64,000 nt of DNA from Laburnicola sp. R22_1 (Eukaryota; Ascomycota; Dothideomycetes; Pleosporales; Didymosphaeriaceae). The stretch is from the NCBI GenBank assembly GCA_014281115.1, contig JACONQ010000002.1, positions 1,736,001 through 1,800,000 of the forward strand, read 5' to 3'. Positions 10,886-20,846 of the stretch are shown here, piece by piece (positions within the stretch are counted from its first letter, which is position 1; each line of letters begins with the position of its first letter). The position numbers and the translations under genes were made by a program. The notes beneath the pieces are model-generated. The model made no database searches and was not told where the DNA came from. It was given only the letters and a program-made list of their open reading frames with translations.

Positions 10886-11523
10886 ATGGTGCCTAAGCAA
10901 GAAGAGATCTCTTCGCCTGAACGAGTCCAAACGGAGGCATCATACACTTCTTGGGAGGAACTAGCGAGTATCATTGGTAATCCTACTGTTCAGCTTTCCT
11001 CCCTGATACTTACCACTCTCAGAGACAAACGAATTATCTAAGCTTCAAAGAGAGCCATATCAACTAGCTCGCTACCGAAAATGGGCCTCCGAAGTCAAGG
11101 CAGAATACGGCAGTATGACTACCTATCTCCTGTCCCATCGACTACCGAAAACATGGGGTGCGCCGCCGTTCTCACCAACTGCCACTATTCCCTTTCGAGA
11201 CGCATCTGATTATCGAGTCATGCTAAATGACTGGCCATATGGGTTCTCCTCAGACATTACGCACTTGATTGTGTGGACTAGAACCCCCATCCCCGTTGAA
11301 TCCGATGAAGGCGATATGACGCCTGATGGTCGCGCAACGACGGCAGCTTTTGTACAACATTATTTCAGAGACAAGTTTCCAAGAGGAGGTCGACATCAAG
11401 TCCTATGGTTCAGAAATTGGGGGGGGGTTGCGCAGTGTGGCTTCGATTGACCATATCCACGTCTTGGTAAGAGGCGTAGATCCTCTCATTGTTAAAGAGT
11501 GGACGAGGGTACCAGAAAGCTAG
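10886..11523 (+). pseudogene. DUF3605 / N-acetylglucosamine-induced protein 1-like, frameshifted
   Basis: The probable start ATG (10886) reads MVPKQEEISSPERV. Exon 1 ends at 10976, a 46-bp intron (10977-11022; GTAATC...CTCAG, CTGAT branch) follows, and exon 2 continues with RYRKWASEVKAEYGSMTTYLL, RLPKTWGAPPFSP, DYRVMLNDWPYGF and HLIVWTRTPIP. These are the conserved blocks of the fungal DUF3605 family. After LWFRNWG a run of nine G (11419-11427) moves the reading out of frame. The family-like end SVASIDHIHVLVRGVDP, stopping at 11521-11523, lies in another frame, and one G fewer would rejoin it at about 196 residues. This is either a real homopolymer mutation or a sequencing error. Molecular function of the family is not established. 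Confidence 0.8.
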
Positions 11524-11782
11524 CTAGCCTGGAAATTTACGGCCCAGAAGCTTCTCGAACCTGGAACCTGAATTACTATGATACATAGCATATGAAATGT
11601 CCGCACAGTAACCTTCCCATTTCTTTACCTAGGTAGCTTTCAATATTGAGTTGAAGCCCTGACAGCACGATGACCCACATGCAGCCTCATAGAAGACCTT
11701 GCTATAAATCTCCAGGCAAGCAGAGATCCTATGCGCCATCGCAATCAAGTTGATAACCTCGGGATTGTCTGGTTCCGAGATA

Positions 11783-11830
11783 CCGTGCCCGTGCGCGTAA
11801 CGACCCACGTCGCGTAACGACCCAGGAACA
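11783..11830 (+). repeat. Left 48-bp TIR
   Basis: Begins CCGTGCCCGTGCGCGTAACG. It is the perfect reverse complement of 13863-13910 and holds two copies of CGCGTAACGACCCA, possible transposase-binding sites. Confidence 0.95.
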
Positions 11831-11880
11831 CCAAAACACCAGACAAGCTCCAAACTTCAACGCGTCATAACTCCACCACC

Positions 11881-13758
11881 ATGGCACCAATTGACGATGC
11901 GCTCGCAGCAATCGAATCGCTTAAACCAGGAGAACAACTTATATGCCGGAAAATTGCTCGCCAGTTTGGTGTACCGCACAGTACGCTGCGCCGAAGACAC
12001 CAAGGCTGTCAGCGCCCACGGGAAGCTAAGCATCGCGATCAACAAGTACTCAGCCCACAACAAGAGTTAGGGCTCGTGAGCTATATTGAAGACCTTACAA
12101 AGAGAGGGCTGCCTCCTATAAGAGAGATAATACAAAATTTCGCATCCTTGACAGCCATAGAGCCTGTGAGCGACGCTTGGGTTACCCGCTTTCTTGACCG
12201 ACACGGCCACCATCTTATCTCCAAATGGACATCTGGAATTGACTCTCTCCGCCACAACGCTGATTTAAACGTTAAGTATAAGCTATACTTTGACTTGCTA
12301 CATCAGAAGATAAAGCAGTACAACATACAGCCGCGCCATTCCTACAATATGGACGAGAAGGGCTTCATAATAGGTATAACAGGACGCTTAAAACGAGTGT
12401 TCAGCTGTCAGATGTGGGAGCGAAAAGAGGTGCAGGCGGCACTCCAAGATGGCTCTTGTGAATGGATCACCCTCTTAGCAGCTGTCTGCGCTGATAGGGA
12501 GGCTCTGCTGCCAGGTCTTATCTATTAGTTGGCAAACAGCTCACTACAGGCAGCTTGGGTGGACGCTATTAAAGCTGGGCAACACGACGTCTTTGTAGCT
12601 TCATCTCCATCTGGATGGACGAATAACGACATCGGTTTAGCGTGGCTAGAGCAGGTATTTGATCGCTGCACGAAGCAGAAAGCGCGTCGTGGGAGAGACT
12701 GGCGTCTCCTCATACTTGACGGCTATGGCAGTCACCTCACGAAGGAGTTTATCGACTACTGCGAATCCTATCGCATACTCCTAGCTGTATTTCCCCCTTA
12801 CTCTACCTATACGCTTCAACCTCTCGACGTCGTCATGTTTAAACCTCTCTCCACCGCCTACTCTAAGGAGCTCTCCACCCACCTCCAGAGGAGCCAAGGG
12901 CTAGTACCAGTTAAGAAGGGGGACTTTTTCCCACTGTTCTGGAGAGCGTGGGAGTCCTTATTTAAGACAGAGACTATCCTTAAGTCCTTTGAAGCTACTG
13001 GTATATGGCCTATGGACCCAGAGGTTATACTCAAACGCTTCAAGAGAGAGAGCTCTAGGAAGCAAGATGAAGGCGAAGCAGGCCCCTCAGCGCTTAAGGA
13101 GAGCGACTGGCGTCAGATGGAGCGTCTCGTACGCTCTGCAGTGAAGGATACTACCGCAGAAGAGTCAAAGTCGCTCTCCCAAACGCTCCACGGACTCCAA
13201 GTACAAAACGAACTGCTACACCATAAGAACGATGGCCTAAGAGAGGCTCTCACTGCTAAGAAGAAGCACAAGAAGCGCGGCAAACCTCTTAACTTGCAGC
13301 AGCGCCAGGAGTACCACGGTGGTGCCGTCTTCTAGTCTCCGCGCAAGATTAGAGAGGCACGTGCACAAGAGACAGTGAAGCAGAGGGAAGAGTATAATGG
13401 GCAGCTTGCAAAGGCTAATAGGAAGGAGCTTTAAGCTGCTGCTAAGCTACTCCAAGAGCAGGAGGTAGAGGAGAGGCGTGTGGCGAGAGAGGCAGCTAAG
13501 GTGGTGAGGGAGAAGGAGAAGGCTAACAAGGCAGCTGAACGCGAGCGCCAGAAGGCAGCTCGCAACGCTAAAAAAGCTATATAACTATCCTAAAAGGGCA
13601 AGCGCAAGGCCTTAAAAGCCTCTACTCAAGCCAACAAGCGTTAGAAACAACGTAGTGCTGGTGCAGCTGCTAAGGAGGCATCACAGGCTGCATTAGCTGC
13701 CCCAGCTTTCACCACCCGCTGTGGCTGCAACGTCAACCTTCTAAGTAAATTTAGATAG
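11881..13758 (+). pseudogene. pogo/Fot1 transposase (DDE_1), interrupted by in-frame stops
   Basis: One frame of about 625 codons starts at ATG 11881 inside the TIR-bounded element. The N-terminus has a psq-type helix-turn-helix (GEQLICRKIARQFGVPHSTL) and a CENP-B/Tc5-type DNA-binding segment (LSPQQELGLVSYIEDL). The catalytic domain has YNMDEKGF, ILDGYGSH and LQPLDVVMFKPL, giving DD35D spacing. The C-terminus, after EYHGGAVF, is charged and alanine/lysine-rich, probably coiled coil. Stops interrupt it at 12526 (TAG), 13333 (TAG), 13432 (TAA) and several later points. The first, between YNMDEKGF and ILDGYGSH, removes most of the catalytic core. At least some TAG stops are one C-to-T change from CAG. 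Confidence 0.92.
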
Positions 13759-13862
13759 TACAAATTAATCGCATGCCTTTGTTTACTACTCTACTACAAA
13801 ATCTCGTAATAATAGCTATTATAGCTGTTGCAATACCCTCATTTTTGAAGTAGTGAGCGCGT

Positions 13863-13910
13863 TGTTCCTGGGTCGTTACGCGACGTGGGTCGTTACGCGC
13901 ACGGGCACGG
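13863..13910 (-). repeat. Right 48-bp TIR
   Basis: Perfect inverted copy of 11783-11830, followed by the TA target-site duplicate at 13911-13912. Confidence 0.95.
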
Positions 13911-13912
13911 TA

Positions 13913-14947
13913 AGCGAGATAATCTGGCCTGTGCAGGCTTACTGTGCACAGAGCTACACTATTTTAACATATGCATACATTTCACTATTCCGCTCCGGTA
14001 ATATATCTTTTCAATCGATACACTGCGAGACGGGAGACAATCGGCAAGTGGGGCAGGACCGATAACGAGCGCACCGGTCAAGCGTTTGCCGAGACCAAGG
14101 TTCCCGAGGTCTCGGCAGCTCTCCAGCCTGGTCCTTCCACACAACACTTCCGGTGAACAACATCCCATAGTGTTCCACTCACCAATGATACCCGGACACG
14201 TCTGTATGCAGACAATTCTGCCGGTGACCCGTCCTGCATCCGCCTTCCGTTGATGGCCAGACGTGTCCATACGTACCACACATGCTGCCAAGTGCACGCA
14301 CGCGCTGCCCTTTCCGTGAATCATACCGCCTCCACCAGAGATCTCCATTTACGACCAAACACGTCCATGAATTTTATGCATGGTCATCATATTGCAGATG
14401 TAGGCTGATCCCCACTCTTCATGCAAATGAAGCGTGACAAATTGGAACAAGCCTTGCAGCCCACCCTCGGGACAAAACTCGATTCTCAGCCTCACGCGGA
14501 GCCTGTAGAAACTCGACCCCAGAATCAGGACCCTTTATCAAAGTCTAACACGACATGATGATCTATGAATTTATACCTCAAGTGTATAGTAAGCAGAAAC
14601 GTCGAGGCACTGACACAACATATGCTATACTTTGTAGATAGGTAAAGAAGATTGTGGGTGAGGCAAGTGTGGTGGGTATAGAATTCATCCTTAGTAATTG
14701 AGTTAAATTCAAGTGAGAAGAGACCTTGAAATAAGGGCATATTCTAACCATGTTCGCCAAAGTTGATGATTCGCCTATTCACAGATACTTAACAATCAAT
14801 ATGTCTACGTGTATTGTGCATAGTAAGCCATGTCCTCAAATGAATCAAACATCACATTTAGGATGAAGATCAGACAGCTGATTGAAGTGGACAGTCATTA
14901 GACCGCTTTAGCTTTGAGGCTCCGTTTGTACTGTGTAGCCTTGTGAC
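13913..14947. other. Intergenic, no recognised gene
   Basis: Balanced base composition but no ORF with recognisable family motifs. Several short open frames on both strands (for example minus 13959-14348) look non-coding. The half next to the transposon may be the far side of whatever was interrupted by it. Confidence 0.4.
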
Positions 14948-14959
14948 ATAGTCCTGTAT

Positions 14960-15066
14960 GTGTTGTTAAATTAACTACCTAGGGGTAGAACGACAAAGGC
15001 TTTCATCTCAAATAACATAACAAAAAAAGCAGAGCCCCCTGCTTAGTAATCAAAAAGAGCGTAAAA
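14960..15066 (-). repeat. Short retroposon-like repeat with 12-bp TSD
   Basis: A 107-bp unit flanked by a perfect 12-bp direct repeat, atagtcctgtat (14948-14959 and 15067-15078). The same sequence family recurs at 49239-49366 (with an 11-bp TSD) and as the last 100 or so bases of the larger elements at 29064-30154 and 30561 onward. Variable-length long TSDs and a shared end with variable start fit 5'-truncated non-LTR retroposition. In that reading the 3' end is CTACCCCTAGGTAGTT...TTTAAC and the element lies on the minus strand. The hairpin CTACC/GGTAG near the end is conserved. Confidence 0.75.
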
Positions 15067-15163
15067 ATAGTCCTGTATAACATCTCCATCCCTTCTCCTC
15101 TAGCTTTTACGCATGAATACTGGTGAACAGAGCCTCTAAATTGATAACGCTCAGGACTAAGAG

Positions 15164-17527
15164 ATGTCGACTACAACAACACCGAAGATTGCCGTGGTGG
15201 GCTGTGGCCCATGGGGAAAGAATCTTGCTCAATGTTTTGCTCGAGAGCAGGCGCTTGAATATCTCGTCGACGTTATCCCATCCCAAGCAGGCGAGTTGGC
15301 AAGACAACTCTCGAACCAAGGTTACAAGTCTCCGTCAATTTGTAGCTGGGAGGACGCTATCAAGAATGAATCCATCGATGCAATCGTTCTAGCGACGCCC
15401 GCTCCGAAGCACGCCGAGATGGCCATCTCCTCTTTGGCTGCCGGAAAACACACCTTCCTCGAGAAGCCATTCACCCTTTCGCTTGAAGATGGGAAGAGCG
15501 TCGTACAGGCAGCGACAGCAGCGAATAGAATTGTCTTGGTCGGTCATCTTTTCCAGTACCATCCCGCTTTCATCGCGTTGAAAGCAATGGTGCATCAGGG
15601 GAAGTTGGGTCGTATTCAACACATACACTCCCGTCGTCTAGGTTTTGGACGTATTCGGCAGGAGGAAAACGTGTCCTGGAATCTTGGAGCGCATGATGTA
15701 TCCATGATTCTAGCGCTGGCTGGCGACATGCCTATGAAGATCATGGCGAAAGGGTTTCATCACCTTCGGCAACACATAGCAGATGTGGTCTCTGCTGGGC
15801 TGTCCTTCCCGTCTGGAGTACAAGCAAATGTTCTAGTCTCATGGCTATATCCGCAGAAGGAGCGAAAGTTGATAGTGGTTGGCGATGTCGCGACGGCCGT
15901 TTTCGATGATTGTGAGCCATGGGAGAAGAAGTTCTGCGTCTTCAAGAACAAGGTCAAATGGTTCGATGATACCTTGGAAGCAGTGAAAGGAGAGGCTGAG
16001 ACAGTAGCTCTTCAAGTCCAAGAGCCTCTCCTCGCCGAATGCCAGGAATTCATCCATTGTTTGAAGAGTGGTGGGCAGCCAGTCACGAATAGCAAGGAGG
16101 CTCTACGGGTCGTCGAGGTGCTCGCCGGAATCGAAGACCAAATTCGGCAGAACACTCCTACAGATTTCTTGCTCACGAAAAGTCCTTCAGTCCCCAACCT
16201 CCACAGTGTCGTGTCACGCTCGGATATAATTGACGGACCTCAGACGAATAACTCACATCCGCTCATTGGGCAGCGTAGCCGAAGGGGAAATGCATTGCTC
16301 GATATTTCTACTCATGTCGAAGGGGGAACCCCAAGAGCAAGTGCAATCTCTACCCATGTCAATGAGGATGGTATCACACGCGGAGTGCCAAGGACCACGG
16401 ATTCGATTCCGTTAGTCGACCTCACTCTCCAGAAAGCGAGGATTCAGGGCCAACTCCACCTCAGACTGGCCAGAGTTTTGAAGCACACTAGATTTATTCT
16501 TGGGCCTGAGGTTCATGAGCTAGAAGAGAACTTAGCCAGTTACTCTGGTGTATCTCATGTTGTCACTTGTGGAAGTGGCACCGCCGCCCTGACTTTAGCT
16601 TTACTGGCTTTTGGTTTGCAACCGGGGGATGCTGTGCTTGTTCCGGATTTGTCATTTGTGGCAACTGTGGAGCCTATCGTCTTGCTTGGTGGCATTCCTA
16701 TATTTGTCGATGTTGAGCCGCAATATCTGACAATCGATCCATCTCTAGTAGACGCAGGTGTCACTGCCGCCGCAAAGGCCGGATTCCGAGCAGTGGGAAT
16801 CATTGCAGTTGATCTGTATGGCCACCCAGCCGATTATGATGCATTACATGAAGCTGCAGCAAGGCACGAGCTGTGGGTTATTGGTGATGCCGCACAAAGC
16901 TTTGGTGGAAGCTTAGGTGGCCGTCGCGTTGGTTCACTTGCCCGCGTGACTACAACCAGCTTCTTCCCTTCGAAACCACTTGGAGGCTATGGCGATGGCG
17001 GCGCCGTGTTCACGGATGACAGCGAGTTAGCAGAGCTGTTGAAATCGCTACGCCAGCATGGACTCGACGAGACCAAGTCGAACGGCTTGCGCATCGGCTT
17101 AAATAGTCGACTCGATACCATTCAAGCGGCCGTCTTGCTTTGCAAATTGGATTTGCTTACAGAAGAAACGGCACAGAGGGAACAGGTTGCACAGAGATAT
17201 TCTCAGCTTTTGAATGGGGTCACTGCACTTCCGAAGACTCGCAATGATGTGCGCCCTGCCTGGGCAGCATATACAACACGGACGAAGCAGCGAAACAGTG
17301 TCAAGCAATACCTTGGTAAACATGGAATAACTTCTGCTATCTATTATGCAGTCCCTTTCCACAAGCAAACTGCATACCAGCAGTTTCCAATGATTAGCGG
17401 ATCATGTCCTGTTGCTGAGCGAGCTTGCGAAGAGGTCTTGAGCCTTCCGATGGGACCCTACCTCGACGTTGCAACTCAAACACACATCGCAAGGATTTTA
17501 CAAGACGCACTAACGCAGGTGAGCTAG
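15164..17527 (+). CDS. Fused Gfo/Idh/MocA dehydrogenase - DegT/DnrJ/EryC1/StrS aminotransferase (787 aa)
   Basis: An intronless frame with two complete enzyme halves. Residues 1 to about 345 are a Gfo/Idh/MocA oxidoreductase: Rossmann motif VVGCGPWGKN, LEKPF with Glu100-Lys101-Pro102, and NLGAHDVSMIL. A low-complexity linker (about 346-415) holds two ISTHV copies. Residues about 416-787 are a PLP-dependent sugar aminotransferase of the StrS family: GSGTAALTLAL, DLYGHPADYD, GDAAQSFGG and the Schiff-base Lys604 in FFPSKPLGGYGDGGAV. In bacteria the separate enzymes WlbA/WbpB and WlbE/WbpE work in succession to oxidise and aminate C3 of a UDP-N-acetylhexosaminuronate. A single-chain version would couple NAD-dependent oxidation to transamination. 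The substrate here is inferred. Lack of introns and the bacterial-type families hint at transfer from bacteria. Family calls are firm. Confidence 0.95.
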   Translation: MSTTTTPKIAVVGCGPWGKNLAQCFAREQALEYLVDVIPSQAGELARQLSNQGYKSPSICSWEDAIKNESIDAIVLATPAPKHAEMAISSLAAGKHTFLEKPFTLSLEDGKSVVQAATAANRIVLVGHLFQYHPAFIALKAMVHQGKLGRIQHIHSRRLGFGRIRQEENVSWNLGAHDVSMILALAGDMPMKIMAKGFHHLRQHIADVVSAGLSFPSGVQANVLVSWLYPQKERKLIVVGDVATAVFDDCEPWEKKFCVFKNKVKWFDDTLEAVKGEAETVALQVQEPLLAECQEFIHCLKSGGQPVTNSKEALRVVEVLAGIEDQIRQNTPTDFLLTKSPSVPNLHSVVSRSDIIDGPQTNNSHPLIGQRSRRGNALLDISTHVEGGTPRASAISTHVNEDGITRGVPRTTDSIPLVDLTLQKARIQGQLHLRLARVLKHTRFILGPEVHELEENLASYSGVSHVVTCGSGTAALTLALLAFGLQPGDAVLVPDLSFVATVEPIVLLGGIPIFVDVEPQYLTIDPSLVDAGVTAAAKAGFRAVGIIAVDLYGHPADYDALHEAAARHELWVIGDAAQSFGGSLGGRRVGSLARVTTTSFFPSKPLGGYGDGGAVFTDDSELAELLKSLRQHGLDETKSNGLRIGLNSRLDTIQAAVLLCKLDLLTEETAQREQVAQRYSQLLNGVTALPKTRNDVRPAWAAYTTRTKQRNSVKQYLGKHGITSAIYYAVPFHKQTAYQQFPMISGSCPVAERACEEVLSLPMGPYLDVATQTHIARILQDALTQVS

Positions 17528-17995
17528 AAGATCAAGGTCAGAACTGTCTCAGGGGTACCTTACTCAAAGGCATCTGGAGAGATATGAGTTAGAAGCGTAC
17601 AATGCTAGGTAGAAAGGTGACTGCGAGCTCCTGAGACATGAGCTACTGAACATTCTGGGTAACTTCAACTTGAGAGGTCCCCTCCACCGATCCACCTTCC
17701 ATATGCCAACTATGCGTCAATACATACTTTTTTCCCTCAATTTGGTTCTTCGCTTTGGTGGACTCTCTTACGTACTTTGTACGTACTCTAACTATTCAAC
17801 TGTGATTTGCGGTTGTTAAATTTCCTACTTTGTAAAAAGTTAAACTGACTATACATGGAAGTAAATCGATGAATAGTGCTATTAACATCCGCTTGTAGAT
17901 TTTGGTCGTGATGATGCCCACTTCACCTGATGCCCACTTCACCGAGATTCACATTTAACAGCTCCAGCACTGAGCAATTAGAGCTCAGATTATGG
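17528..17995. other. Intergenic, no gene seen
   Basis: The 3' flank of the fusion gene. It contains a short near-tandem repeat, gatgcccacttcacc, twice at about 17911-17943. I see no ORF of note. Confidence 0.5.
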
Positions 17996-18080
17996 CTCCG
18001 TCAGCTGCGTAGCTTAATGGTGATGAGCGAGTCCAGACAGGGTATTTGAGGGCCACGGCAGGTTCGAGTGTTGTCGGACA
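17996..18080 (+). other. tRNA-like sequence with Pol III A and B boxes
   Basis: TAGCTTAATGG at 18010-18020 fits the internal A-box consensus exactly. GGTTCGAGTG at 18061-18070 fits most of the B box, 40 bases downstream. A D-stem GCTT/GAGC can pair, but the anticodon and T stems do not, so this is not a functional tRNA. It may be a tRNA pseudogene or the head of a tRNA-derived SINE. Confidence 0.35.
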
Positions 18081-18100
18081 ACTTTGGAAATCCCAAATTC

Positions 18101-20084
18101 TTAGCTAGCGCTTACACTTTTTACTGAATTTGGCACAAATTCCCTCTCCCTTTTCGCCCTGCCTCGCATTTCCGCATCCTGTTGTTGAATTCGCCACCAT
18201 CTCCAAGCAAGCCACACCGCAAACACACCCACAGTCGTGGGGATTATGCTTACTAGTAAGATCCACCATTGAGTAGAGACGCGTAGACTGTTCTCCCCGT
18301 AGTCGAAGAATGTAGTACTCAGTATGGCCGAAATGAATGTTCCAGGTAAGAAGAACATTGTGACAGCGGCCATGGTAATCATAGAAGCAGAGTCGCGTTG
18401 CGTCTGTTCGGCTATCTTGGCGCTGGAGGCGGCAATCTGCGTGCTCGTACGGGACTCTCGTTGCGCAGAAAGATGAAAGAGCTATCAATAATCAGCCTTC
18501 GCATCTTCTATTCGCCTTTACAGACTAGACGTACTAAATTGATCTGAATGTCTGTCCTTTCGTTGTACACTGTCGTCCATTGATAATGGTTGTCGCACTG
18601 GCTCTTCAATGCCTCGAAGGTATCGCGCATGTCATGACGATCTACTTCCCATGCATTCTTCGTATCCTTCAGTCTTGTCATATACTTTTCATAGGTACGA
18701 TAGAGAAATTCGAGCTGCGCTCCCTGATCGCGACAGTCCTGACTGAGCGTATGCCAGCTATAGCTCAGCTTGTGAAGCTGACGAGTAGCGGCATCAAATT
18801 CTATGTCTCCGCCATCATGTCTTTCCTGTTGATATCCTGTTAGAGACTATCCAAGGAATATGAAGGGGCCTTAGTACGTGATCGCACAATTGTCTCCGTC
18901 GCTCGCCGATAGCGAGTTGCCATTCTCTCAAGCTCTCATCTGCGGATAGAGCATCGAGGAAGAACTCACGATACGTAAAGTTCACATCTCTACCTAAATA
19001 CGTCTTGAAGCGCTCCAGAGCTCCCGGAGGATAGTTTATACAGAAGTACGTCGTCTGGGATCTCGTGCGGCGAAGTTGGGTGAACGCAAAACCGGTATCC
19101 CAACCGCAGATATAGCGATAGCATACCTCTAGAGTGACCTTTAGTTGTGTTTCATTGATAGAAAAGGTAGCGTATATTACCGAAAGCGGTTAAATTGCCA
19201 TTATCATCCGTTCGTATGAAGCACTGATTGCCCATCTTCGACCACCCACCCTCTTGATTGAATATAGCGTCGAGAATAGTCGAAGAAAGCCCCGCGCGTT
19301 GTAGTATACGTAAGGTGCGAGAACGGATACTGAAATTACCGGGAAGCCAGCCTGTGCGAGACTCTAGTGTGTTTAAAAAGCTATGCTGATCAGCAGAAGT
19401 GGCGATTCATCGCGTATCGGAAAGTTCATAAGCGGAATTTGGTAGTAAAGAAAAGTAGGCGATGTGCACGAATAGTTCGGCATCGTGCAATGAAGTCAAA
19501 ATGTGGCAAATATGACGTGAAAGTATACAAATTGCCTTTACGAAAGATATACAAGACGTGGCGACGAACAGAAAGCCACGTACAATACGCAAAAGCCTCG
19601 TTTAGTTGATAAATGCCCTGTTGTCTCGCGCGCTGCAATTCCCTATGTACCAGTCAGACTTCAAGATCAATACTTGACCAGAACATCAGTTTGCGTTGAA
19701 TGCGTTCGCATTAGATATCCTAGAATAACCGATCTTCGGGTATCAAAAAATTTAACCTTACAAAAAGCGTGATGGTTATGCACAACTCATCGAGCAGCAA
19801 GGCATACATACCGCAACCGTTTTTTCTAGCTCATCATCGCCAATTCCACGTTTCCACGTGGGATCGGTTCCCAAGACGTCGAGGACATCCACCACCGCTG
19901 TCTTCTCTACGGTATTGTCACATTGAGCTAGACCCCAAGCGACGTTCTGGTGGTCTTCTAGCTCAGGGTGGTGTGCATGTTCTAGAAGTGTTGACGCGGC
20001 CGGGACATCGAACGTGATGGGCGTTGAGGGCCAATGGCGCCAGTCCGCTTTGGTTTTCACGCCGTCGCGCCGGTTGAGCACCAT
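18101..20084 (-). CDS. CorA-like Mg2+ transporter-family membrane protein (5' exons uncertain)
   Basis: The 3' exons read clearly on the minus strand: about 19385-19181, 19128-18878, 18825-18535 and 18481-18101, with GT...AG introns of 52-53 bp. The encoded blocks are SKMGNQCFIRTDDNGN, WDTGFAFTQLRRTRSQTTYF, TTVYNERTDIQINLFHLSAQ and QRDSASMITMAAVTMFFLPG. They match fungal CorA-like proteins, with two C-terminal membrane helices (ITMAAVTMFFLPGTFISAIL and WWILLVSIIPTTVGVFAVWL) and a basic tail. The GMN loop of true CorA channels is absent (YGEN here), as is usual in this fungal group, so transport is unproven. Upstream, frames at about 19632-19500 and 20084-19812 (from a candidate ATG, MVLNRRDG) look coding, but their joining is unresolved. 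The gene could be 5'-damaged. Confidence 0.65.
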
Positions 20085-20628
20085 AAGTGAACCACAGCAA
20101 GGGGGTGAACCTGGGGAGGAGGGATGGAATTCCACAGATTCTCATCCGACCGAGTTGCGCTGAAGCCAAGGAAGACGCGATGAGAGCGGCAGGGACACGA
20201 TCTATTCCTAAAATAGACTAGCTCATCTTCGGGCACTTTTACAGCCAACCGCTTGCGGTCGGTTCTTATCCCCTGACATCCATCAGGTTTCAGGTCAACC
20301 TGACTTGGGTTTTACCAAGGTTGCCCTAACTAAGCTGAACTTGGCATAACGCCTGAAAATTTTTTAGGTTAGCTTAGCTTAGCTTAGCTTAGTTAACTAG
20401 TAACACTATTATACCTTTAGCACTATAAAATATATTTAGAACTTCTTTAAAATATATTCTAATAGACCTTAATACTATATATATTCTATATCTACTAAGG
20501 CTATATAAAGGCAATATTAATAAGCCTCTACTAACTACTAAAGTGCTAACTACTTAAGTAGAGCAGGCTAAGAATATTATATTAGCATATTAGTAAAATA
20601 TATTTAGAATATATTTATAATATATATT
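20085..20628. other. Transition from gene-bearing DNA to AT-rich DNA
   Basis: From about 20350 the sequence turns strongly AT-rich. A short array of TTAGC pentamers lies at 20369-20394. The motif GTCAACCTGACTTG (about 20295-20308) also occurs, inverted, near the far edge of the AT block (about 56387-56402). No gene. Confidence 0.6.
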
Positions 20629-20846
20629 TGTCAGATTGGATAGGTGATCCGAACAACTATCGTGAGTGGCAGGAGAGAGATGAAATAGCCCCTACCCAAA
20701 TAGGGATAGTATGGAGGATTAGCCAAGAACCAAAACAGCGCACAAGCAGACCTCTAGAGGGAGGACACCCTTAAGAACAACAACAACTAACATTACGCAT
20801 TATTAAGATATAGACTTTATTTATTAATAAACCCTTTAATCTAATA
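20629..20846 (+). repeat. 5' LTR of Copia family 2 (218 bp)
   Basis: Starts TGTCAGATTGGATAGGTGAT. It pairs with 27696-27913, with equal length and scattered transitions. Confidence 0.92.

Larger units (their letters stand above)
11783..13910 (+). mobile_element. pogo/Fot1-type DNA transposon (2,128 bp)
   Basis: The element is bounded by 48-bp perfect terminal inverted repeats and flanked by the TA duplication typical of Tc1/mariner elements (11781-11782 and 13911-13912). It carries a degenerate DDE transposase frame. Within each TIR the 14-bp motif CGCGTAACGACCCA occurs twice, 17 bp apart. Base composition is balanced, so it has not been heavily RIP-mutated, although in-frame stops are present. 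Confidence 0.95.

Noticed and set aside
10696..10896. Short ORF with a hydrophobic stretch upstream of the DUF3605-type gene
   Set aside because: It overlaps the probable start of the next gene in another frame and has no family features; the hydrophobicity follows from T-rich sequence.
11629..11780. Minus-strand frame with PEVINLIAMAHRISACLEIY, ending at the Fot1-type insertion site
   Set aside because: It could be the tail of a host gene cut by the transposon, but the reading on the other flank (13913 onward) meets a stop within a few codons and I recognise no family. Not called as a gene.
13959..14348. 129-codon minus-strand ORF
   Set aside because: Overlapping ORFs of similar size exist in several frames; no conserved motif, and Cys/Gly-rich composition looks random.
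19367..19609. Plus-strand ORF opposite the CorA-like gene
   Set aside because: It is antisense to the probable coding exons of the minus-strand gene and has no recognisable features.
20369..20394. TTAGC pentamer array considered as telomeric DNA
   Set aside because: The unit is TTAGC, not TTAGGG, the array is only about 26 bp and it is internal.
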